A stretch of 40,006 nucleotides of DNA from the NCBI GenBank assembly GCA_035691285.1, contig DASSJI010000138.1:1-40006 (forward strand), in the 5' to 3' direction. Both the position numbers and the translations under genes were made by a program. Positions within the stretch are counted from its first letter, which is position 1. Every line of letters starts with the position of its first letter. Of this stretch, positions 35,218 through 40,006 are shown in pieces. The notes below the pieces were generated by a model. That model worked only from the letters and a program-made list of their open reading frames with translations. It made no database searches and was not told where the DNA came from. The stretch is from DATFEN01 sp035691285 (GTDB taxonomy: Bacteria; Acidobacteriota; Vicinamibacteria; Fen-336).

Positions 35218-35830
35218 CCGCGTCCTCCTGAAGGGCCTGACAGCGGAGTGGGCTGCGCTCGAGGACCGCCTCGCTCGGGACCTGCCTTCGTGGCGTCCCG
35301 CCGCCGGCCCCCCGCTGCCCGTGAGTCCGGTCGCCCTCTTCGCACAGCTCGAGGAGGTCCTCGACGCGTTCGGCTCGATCAAGGAGGCCGCCTCTCGTCA
35401 TGCCGGCCGCTACGTGACCTCCGCCTGGACGCTGAAGGACCTCCTCGGCCACCTCGCGTCCTGGGCGACCGAGTTCCGCCACGAGGTACAGACCGTCGCG
35501 GGCGGCGCCGGCTTCGACTACGCGATCCCGTTCGCCCTCAACGTCATCGGCCCGAACGAGTGGAACGCCCGCGCCGCCGAGCGGCAGCGCCCCGTGCCGC
35601 TCCCGGACATCCTCGAGCAGTTCGAGCGCGAGACGCGCCGGCTGCAGGAGCTGGTGCTCGAGCTGCCGCCGCCGGCGCTGTACGGCGAGGCCGAGTTCCC
35701 GCTGGCGCCGTCAGGCGACCCGCGCCAGCGCTTCCGTGGCTCGATCGCCATGATCGTGCTCGGCAAGTGCGTGCACGATCTCTACCACCTGGGCAACATC
35801 CGCGATTTCCTGAGGAGGCTCGAGCGATGA
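35207..35830 (+). CDS. DinB-family protein
   Basis: GTG 35207, with GGGGGG upstream, overlaps the sigma gene by 11 bases and gives 207 residues. The four-helix DinB fold is indicated by SAWTLKDLLGHLASWATEFRHEV and the C-terminal GKCVHDLYHLGNIRDFLRR, which supply the usual metal-ligand histidines. It has no signal peptide. Its stop overlaps the next ATG (ATGA). Coupling of DinB proteins to ECF sigma genes is seen in several bacteria, but the reason is unknown. Confidence 0.88.
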   Translation: MATDRVLLKGLTAEWAALEDRLARDLPSWRPAAGPPLPVSPVALFAQLEEVLDAFGSIKEAASRHAGRYVTSAWTLKDLLGHLASWATEFRHEVQTVAGGAGFDYAIPFALNVIGPNEWNARAAERQRPVPLPDILEQFERETRRLQELVLELPPPALYGEAEFPLAPSGDPRQRFRGSIAMIVLGKCVHDLYHLGNIRDFLRRLER

Positions 35831-36225
35831 AGTCAGCCATGACGGCGCTGGTCCTGGCGTTGGCGCTCTCCGCCGCGGCGGGGGAACCGATGCCGGAGAT
35901 GACGACCTACTACTTCGGCATGCTGAAGCGCGGGCCGAAGTGGTCCCCCGAGGAGACGCCGGAGCGCGCGGAGCTCCAGAAGCAGCACCTCGCCCACATG
36001 GCGAGGATGCACAAGGAGGGCCGGCTCCTGATCGCGGGCCCGCTGCTGGACGACGGCACGATCAGGGGCCTGGTCGTCTACAAGGCCGCATCGATCGACG
36101 AGGCGCGCGCCTTCGCCGAGGCCGACCCCGCCGTGAAGGCCGGGCGCCTCGCAGTCGAGATGCATCCCTGGATGGTGCAGAAGGGCATACTGCCCGAGCC
36201 CGCGGAGAAGAGGAGCGAGCAATGA
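35827..36225 (+). CDS. Secreted YciI-like protein
   Basis: This 132-residue protein starts at an ATG overlapping the DinB stop. A signal peptide (MKSAMTALVLALALSAAAG-EP) precedes a YCII-like ferredoxin-fold domain: TYYFGMLKRGPKW, QKQHLAHMARMHKEGRLLIAGPL with the family's conserved His, then EARAFAEADPAVKAGRLAVEMHPW. Most YciI relatives are cytoplasmic, so export is notable. The function is unknown. Its stop overlaps the ATG of the membrane protein. Confidence 0.88.
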   Translation: MKSAMTALVLALALSAAAGEPMPEMTTYYFGMLKRGPKWSPEETPERAELQKQHLAHMARMHKEGRLLIAGPLLDDGTIRGLVVYKAASIDEARAFAEADPAVKAGRLAVEMHPWMVQKGILPEPAEKRSEQ

Positions 36226-36767
36226 AGAGCCTGGTCGTCGGGTCCGTCGTCGCCGCCGTCGCGATGTTCTTCTGGGGGTTCCTGGTCTGGGGCGTCTCGC
36301 CGTTCCCCTACCAGGTGCTGAAGCCTGTCGCCGACGTTCCCGCGCTGCAGCAGGCGCTGAAGGCGACGCTGCCGGAGACGGGCGTGTATCTCTTCCCGCA
36401 CCCGTCCCAGGGCCCCGAAGAGGAGCTGCAGAAGAAGGTCTCCGAGGGCGCGTTCGGCCGCGTCGTCTTCGTGCGCGAGGGCGCCACGATGGGGGGCGCG
36501 ACCTTCGGCTTGGGCTACCTGCACAACTTGGTCACGGCCCTGCTCCTGGCGCTGCTGGTCCGCCAAGCGGGCGGCGTCACCTACGGAGCGCGCCTCGGCA
36601 CCGTGGTTCTCGCCGGGCTCGCAGGGGCGATCTACTCGAACCTCGGCAAGCCGATCTGGTACTTCGATCCGTGGGGCGCCCACGTCCTCGACTTCGCCTA
36701 CGACCTGTCGAGCTACGTCGTGGCCGGTCTGGTGCTTGCGAAGCTCGTGAAGCCCGAGGGACGCTAG
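36222..36767 (+). CDS. Small multi-pass membrane protein of unknown function
   Basis: This 181-residue protein starts at an ATG overlapping the previous stop (ATGA). It has an N-terminal membrane helix (about 4-25), a periplasmic stretch of about 70 residues, then three hydrophobic segments (about 98-115, 122-142 and 155-175). I do not recognise the family. It ends the sigma-DinB-YciI group, where a membrane partner for the sigma factor would be expected, but it has no zinc anti-sigma motif. Confidence 0.8.
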   Translation: MKSLVVGSVVAAVAMFFWGFLVWGVSPFPYQVLKPVADVPALQQALKATLPETGVYLFPHPSQGPEEELQKKVSEGAFGRVVFVREGATMGGATFGLGYLHNLVTALLLALLVRQAGGVTYGARLGTVVLAGLAGAIYSNLGKPIWYFDPWGAHVLDFAYDLSSYVVAGLVLAKLVKPEGR

Positions 36768-36771
36768 AACA

Positions 36772-36900
36772 CTGCTCTCCGCGGAGCACGACCGCCGGTT
36801 CGACGCGCGCCGCCCGCCCGGCGGGAAGCGCCGCCGCCAGGAGCGCCGTGAGGAACAGCCCGAGGATCACCGCTCCCACCCGCTCGACGGCTCCTTCAGA
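36772..36900 (-). pseudogene. Remnant of the C terminus of an FtsX/MacB-type ABC permease
   Basis: The minus strand encodes VGAVILGLFLTALLAA, then LPAGRAARVEPAVVLRGE. This is the last membrane helix followed by the P-A-x-R-A-A-R-x-x-P-x-x-x-L-R ending typical of FtsX-like permeases. There is no start, no upstream body and no proper stop, so it is a decayed fragment. It is the only gene trace in the 563-base gap 36768-37330. It could be the lost partner of the ABC ATPase at 33699. Confidence 0.6.
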
Positions 36901-37330
36901 TCGAACTGGGCGAAGTCCTGATCGCGAAGGACGGGTCGGAGTTCCGTGTGGAGTCTGCTCCCACGAGCGCGCCCGCGATATGGCACTGTCCGAGGCGCGC
37001 CTCGGGGATCTGGAGCGCCAGCGCGTGCCGGACACGGGAGCGATGAGAATGGGGCGCGGAAGAAGAAGCAGGGGGCTCACCCCTGCTTTTCCTCCGAGCA
37101 GCGCAAACGATTCCGCGGCGTCCGAGGCCCGAGAGCGGTGTGCAAATGCTCAGTGCGTGGGCGTTAGTGCGTTGCCGCTGAGCAGCGAGGAGCGGTCCGC
37201 GGTGTCGATGAACGGAAGAAAGCACGGTATAACCCCCACCCGACCCTCGCCATTTGACGTAGCGCATCGGACGGATTGTTTCTGGCACTGCTTCTGCTGG
37301 CGAAGGCTCCGCGAATCCAAGGAGGAACAG
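36901..37330. other. Gene-free stretch with a hairpin and possible promoter
   Basis: I see no convincing gene. It holds the terminator-like hairpin at 37066-37090. TTGACG at 37254-37259 is a possible -35 for the lipoprotein gene, but a -10 is poor (TGTTTC at 37277). A strong GGAGGA ribosome site lies at 37321-37326. Base composition falls visibly from about 37200 onward compared with the G+C-rich left side. Confidence 0.4.
37066..37090. terminator. Intrinsic-terminator-like hairpin
   Basis: AAGCAGGGG (37066-37074) pairs with CCCCTGCTT (37080-37088) in a perfect 9-base stem with a five-base loop. On the plus strand it ends in TTTTCC, and on the minus strand in TTCTTCTTCC. It is the best terminator candidate in the window and could act in both directions. 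Confidence 0.55.
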
Positions 37331-37774
37331 ATGCGATCCAGTGGCTATCAGAGGCATCATCGGGTTGGTGGGCTTGCCATGAGGATGCGGGCAACCATGC
37401 ACGTCTTGTCGTTGTCCGTTCTCTTTGGCGCAGCGGTCGCCTGTGGTGGTGGTGACGCTGGCCCCACGAGGACTGAGACCTATACCGGGACGCTCGGCGT
37501 CTTTAAGGAAATCCTCCTCGGGGGTTTTAGCGGCGACGTGGACGCCACGTTGACGTGGACTGTTCCGGCGCAGGGAACGCATCCAATGGCAAGGCTCTCC
37601 TTCGCCATTGTTTCGCTCTCGAGTGGTTCAGTTCAGGCGAGAAGCGCGCCTTCGGCAACGCCACCAATCACCCTCAGGGGAGGCAGCGGAAGTAGCCACG
37701 TTCTGGTGGATTGCCTCAATTGTGGCGAGGTGATCGCGCGGGTCCCGTATACGTTGACACTGACAGGACGGTAA
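37331..37774 (+). CDS. Small putative lipoprotein, unknown function
   Basis: The GGAGGA ribosome site five bases upstream supports the ATG at 37331 and gives 147 residues; an ATG at 37379 would give a more usual signal peptide. The sequence MHVLSLSVLFGAAVAC ends in a lipobox-like AVAC, followed by a GGGDAG linker. The mature part is a beta-rich domain of about 100 residues with a late Cys pair (DCLNCGEV). I do not recognise the family. It appears to be monocistronic. Its base and codon use are less G+C-biased than the genes to the left, which suggests acquisition by transfer. Confidence 0.7.
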   Translation: MRSSGYQRHHRVGGLAMRMRATMHVLSLSVLFGAAVACGGGDAGPTRTETYTGTLGVFKEILLGGFSGDVDATLTWTVPAQGTHPMARLSFAIVSLSSGSVQARSAPSATPPITLRGGSGSSHVLVDCLNCGEVIARVPYTLTLTGR

Positions 37775-37811
37775 CCAACCCTGCACCTCACGCCAGAGCG
37801 GCCTCGAGACG

Positions 37812-37859
37812 CGGCCGCTCACGGCCGAGGAGGAGGGACGGCTCCTCGACGAGGCGGGA
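37812..37859 (+). pseudogene. Possible tyrosine-recombinase fragment
   Basis: In one plus-strand frame the bases encode RPLTAEEEGRLLDEAG, which resembles the start of the catalytic domain of tyrosine recombinases (R-x-L-T-x-E-E-x-x-x-L-L). The following residues do not continue with the expected T-G-x-R-x-x-E motif. It may be a short relic of an integrase or a chance match. The rest of the 231-base gap 37775-38005 shows nothing else. Confidence 0.2.
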
Positions 37860-38005
37860 GCCGGACCGTCGCGCGGGGAAACCGGCTGCATGGCCTTGCG
37901 GCCGCTGCTGCGGTGCGCCGCAGCTACTCGCGCGGCCGGTGGACCCAGGGGAGCGCGAGACCGATCGGGCCGTTTCGCTTCAGCCGGCTGATGATGGCAG
38001 GGCGG

Positions 38006-38971
38006 TTACATCGCGAACATGTTCATGGTGAATGCCAGCTTCCACCTGTCGCCATCCCTGACATAAACCGAATTGCCGTGCACTGCCGGGACTCTCTCGC
38101 CGTAGCAGGTGCCTTCAGCCGTACCCTTGTGCATCAGCAGCTTGACCGTTGGCGAGAGAGCAGTGACGACTCCGTCCGTCACGCCGACGCTCTCCACCTG
38201 GCATATGGCGCCGGCCCAGGCTCTTATCGTGTCTGCCTTGTTGGCGTACGAGTTTCCGAAGATGTCGATGAACGACAGGCCACTCGCCGTCAGGTCTTCG
38301 AGTCTCTCGGCGTCGTGTGCCTTCCAGGCTTCCCATACGGCCTTCTCGGCCGCCAACAAGGCGTCGGTGTTCAGATCGGCGGTCCGGGCCTCAGCCTTCT
38401 CGGCCGGTTTTGCAGGCGGCGCGGGCAGGGCTCGTGGCGAATCCTTGGGATCGATGATCGGGTTCTCGCCGTGGAAGGCGGCCTGCCATTCGTGACCGCT
38501 GCGAACCCAGACCGTCGCCGCTCGGGTCGGACTCGGGATCTTCGTCGGTGTCCCATCCGGCCCGGTACACGTTCCCTCCCAGGTGCTCCGATAGCTCAAC
38601 ACGTATGTGTCAGCGTCGATCCTCGCCATCCAATGCTCATCGAGGCTCCATGTCTCCACATCGCACTCGAGGCCGGCGACCATCTTCACGACTGCGGGCT
38701 TGTCCATTCGCTGCCCGCCTTCGCGCATGACGAACTTCTCGCTCAACAAGCCCGCGAAGGACTTCGAATCACCCTTGACAAAGGCTTCGTTCGCCTGCTT
38801 GTCCAGCGCCATGAGCGCGTTGATGGTCGGTGCCTCGGCGGCGGGCCTAGGGGCATTCGTATTCGCCGGCTTGGCGTTTCCTGGGGCGGGATTGTCCCGG
38901 CCGTCGCATCCGCTCACGGTAACGAAGGCCGCGGCGATCAACGCCGGAGTCAGCAGACTCATCCGATTCAT
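38006..38971 (-). CDS. Lipoprotein with two tandem SnoaL/DUF4440-like domains
   Basis: ATG 38971, preceded by AGGAGGG, gives 321 residues. A signal peptide ends in a lipobox (VTVSGC), so it is probably a lipoprotein. A Pro/Ala/Asn-rich linker leads to two NTF2-fold domains of the SnoaL/DUF4440 type. The first spans about residues 50-165 (LMALDKQANEAFVKGD ... VWVRSGHEWQAAFHG) and the second about 205-321 (LLAAEKAVWEAWKAHD ... VYVRDGDRWKLAFTMN). The shared pattern suggests internal duplication. Such domains bind small ligands or act as scaffolds; no specific role can be assigned. The 5' untranslated region can form competing hairpins. Composition is less G+C-rich than the left of the window. 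Confidence 0.82.
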   Translation of the reverse strand: MNRMSLLTPALIAAAFVTVSGCDGRDNPAPGNAKPANTNAPRPAAEAPTINALMALDKQANEAFVKGDSKSFAGLLSEKFVMREGGQRMDKPAVVKMVAGLECDVETWSLDEHWMARIDADTYVLSYRSTWEGTCTGPDGTPTKIPSPTRAATVWVRSGHEWQAAFHGENPIIDPKDSPRALPAPPAKPAEKAEARTADLNTDALLAAEKAVWEAWKAHDAERLEDLTASGLSFIDIFGNSYANKADTIRAWAGAICQVESVGVTDGVVTALSPTVKLLMHKGTAEGTCYGERVPAVHGNSVYVRDGDRWKLAFTMNMFAM

Positions 38972-38981
38972 GATCCCTCCT

Positions 38982-39018
38982 GACGCTGCGAGCCCGCGCT
39001 GCGCGGAGGCGCAGCGTC
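38982..39018 (-). promoter_or_regulatory. Competing hairpins just before the lipoprotein ribosome site
   Basis: GACGCTGCG (38982-38990) and CGCAGCGTC (39010-39018) form a perfect 9-base inverted repeat. A nested arm, CGCTGCGC (38997-39004), pairs with GCGCAGCG (39009-39016). In the minus-strand RNA the 5' arm can pair with either downstream arm, and the farther pairing ends directly at the AGGAGGG ribosome site. This could regulate translation or be a decayed recombination site. Confidence 0.4.
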
Positions 39019-39195
39019 CATGCGAGCCTCCTTCGCCGCCCGTCACCTTCATGCGATTGTTGGGCGGCTTCTCAGGAAGCCTTGAGAAGGGACGCCCGGA
39101 CAGCGGCTGGCATTTAATTGGCTACGAATCGATCTGCTGAGAACAGGTAATCCTCACCGGTGCTTTTATTGAAGCGCCTCGTCCCAAGTAGGTAG

Positions 39196-39615
39196 TCACG
39201 GGGCCGGCAGGATGCGAAATCGCTTGCGCCCGCCGATGCGGTAGGTCTCGAAGTCGGCGTGGTCGATCGTGAAGATCGTAGAGAGGGACTCTCGTTCCGC
39301 GATGTGGACGAGGGTGGCGTCGGCGAAGTCCATGGGCCGATCGCGGTAGCGCCGAATCAAGGCCACGAGGTTCGGCAGGTCCTGGTCGGAAAGCGGCGCT
39401 AGCGACAAGGCACCTGACCGAACGAACTCGCAAGCGACTTCGGTCGCTCGCCGGTGGTCTCCCACGAGGTGAAAGAGCTCGGTCAGGACGGCAGTGGAAG
39501 TGATGAGCGGCAGCTGCAGCTCGGCGAAAGCGGCGCGGCAACGCTCGTGCCATCGGTCGGAACGATCCAGATAGGCGAGCAGCGCTCCGGTGTCGGCCAG
39601 CGCCTTACCGAGCAC
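39196..39615 (-). CDS. VapC-like PIN-domain toxin
   Basis: GTG 39615 overlaps the antitoxin stop by 11 bases and gives 139 residues; longer readings run into the antitoxin gene. PIN-domain acidic residues are visible in ADTGALLAYLD, TELFHLVGDH, MDFADATLVHIA and FTIDHADF. PIN toxins of this kind are Mg-dependent ribonucleases held inactive by the cognate antitoxin. The active-site residues look complete. Gene order (antitoxin first, overlapping) is the usual one. Confidence 0.93.
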   Translation of the reverse strand: MLGKALADTGALLAYLDRSDRWHERCRAAFAELQLPLITSTAVLTELFHLVGDHRRATEVACEFVRSGALSLAPLSDQDLPNLVALIRRYRDRPMDFADATLVHIAERESLSTIFTIDHADFETYRIGGRKRFRILPAP

Positions 39616-39898
39616 GGGCGGCGCGCCGCACCCTGGCCCGGACCAGCTCCCGCGACCTTTCGGCCCGTCTGGAATTGCCACCGGCGATCCGGCCGGAGAA
39701 GGGCGCTGCCTTCAGGTGGAGGCGACGCTGGCGCTCGAGCTCGCTGCCGCGTCGACGGCGTGCCCCGCCGAGGTGTTGCTCCACGATCTCGTCGAGGAGC
39801 TCGGCGACGCTGCGTCGTTCGGCCCGCGCGGCTTCCTCGAGGCTCGCCTTCAAGGCCGGCGCTACGCGCCAAGTGTAGACCTCGCTCTTGCGTGCCAT
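39605..39898 (-). CDS. VapB-like ribbon-helix-helix antitoxin
   Basis: This 97-residue protein starts at the ATG at 39898. The N terminus YTWRVAPALKASLEEAARAERRSVAELLDEIVEQHL fits a ribbon-helix-helix DNA-binding fold. The basic, disordered C-terminal half would bind and cover the toxin. It is translationally coupled to the PIN toxin. Two palindromes at 39898-39925 directly over and upstream of its start codon are likely its own operator. Confidence 0.88.
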   Translation of the reverse strand: MARKSEVYTWRVAPALKASLEEAARAERRSVAELLDEIVEQHLGGARRRRGSELERQRRLHLKAAPFSGRIAGGNSRRAERSRELVRARVRRAARAR

Positions 39899-39925
39899 GC
39901 ATTACAGAGTAATGCAAGCGCTTGC
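39898..39925. promoter_or_regulatory. VapBC operator: two adjacent palindromes
   Basis: TGCATTAC-AGA-GTAATGCA (39898-39916) is a perfect 8-base inverted repeat beginning at the antitoxin start codon. It overlaps a second perfect palindrome, GCAAGCGCTTGC (39914-39925). VapB-type antitoxins, with their toxins, repress transcription by binding such dyads, so this is a good autoregulatory operator. Confidence 0.65.
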
Positions 39926-40006
39926 TTCCGTCAACCGTTGCCCCTGGGGAGCCCGCAACTCGGCCCGGGCCGCGACCGTATGATCGCGCCAGCCTCCTTC
40001 ATTCAG
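39926..40006. other. Right-edge stretch upstream of vapBC
   Basis: No gene is visible in these 81 bases. They probably hold the vapBC promoter, but no clear -35/-10 pair stands out. Confidence 0.35.

Noticed and set aside
39066..39090. Imperfect hairpin CTTCTCAGG...CCTTGAGAAG as a terminator
   Set aside because: It has a bulge and no T tract on either strand.

Overview
This is a very G+C-rich, densely packed bacterial chromosome segment with short intergenic gaps and many GTGA/ATGA stop-start overlaps. The gene content is a large secreted BNR/VPS10-like beta-propeller, several membrane-tethered Hanks-type kinases, DinB proteins, ECF sigma factors and an NtrC/NtrY-type pair. It suggests a soil or sediment bacterium, most likely Acidobacteriota or a similar deep-branching Gram-negative phylum. 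That assignment is inference, because no rRNA or other phylogenetic marker is present. I saw no tRNA, rRNA, CRISPR array or intact insertion sequence.

Layout. (1) 0.17-4.2 kb: a secreted beta-propeller protein (-) and an ABM-DinB fusion (+). (2) 4.2-9.1 kb, minus strand: di-haem peroxidase, Tat-exported metallophosphoesterase, c-type cytochrome, then a GAF-GGDEF diguanylate cyclase. (3) 9.2-11.1 kb, plus strand: ECF sigma factor, zinc-finger anti-sigma factor carrying a CxxCH motif in its periplasmic part, and a small phosphatase-like protein, divergent from the peroxidase. (4) 11.1-14.4 kb, minus strand: DUF3137-like membrane protein, alpha/beta hydrolase, DinB protein, GNAT acetyltransferase. 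(5) 14.6-30.9 kb: a signalling and cellulose region. It holds a transmembrane kinase, a class III nucleotide cyclase, a TPR protein, two overlapping kinases (one ending in an FHA domain), a BcsC-like outer-membrane barrel without TPRs, BcsA with two PilZ-like modules, BcsZ, an inverted BcsB, and a kinase homologue with altered catalytic motifs. (6) 30.9-34.4 kb, minus strand: MacB-like ABC ATPase, NtrC-family regulator and NtrY-like histidine kinase, behind a close match to a sigma-54 promoter. (7) 34.6-36.8 kb, plus strand: ECF-like sigma factor, DinB, YciI-like protein and a small membrane protein. (8) 36.8-40.0 kb: a less G+C-rich accessory block with the tail of a lost ABC permease, two lipoproteins and a VapBC toxin-antitoxin pair with palindromic operators.

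The most interesting unit is region 5. Three kinase-fold membrane proteins (14.6, 21.0 and 29.5 kb) share the same C-terminal extracytoplasmic domain of about 100 residues, ending in a conserved K-x-L-x-L-x-W-E. I do not recognise it as a named domain. One of the three is a probable pseudokinase that diverges from bcsB. The cluster puts Ser/Thr phosphorylation, cyclic-nucleotide and c-di-GMP functions beside a rearranged cellulose synthase with a split BcsC and a tandem-PilZ BcsA. A phosphorylation-linked exopolysaccharide system is a reasonable hypothesis; the sequence alone does not prove it.
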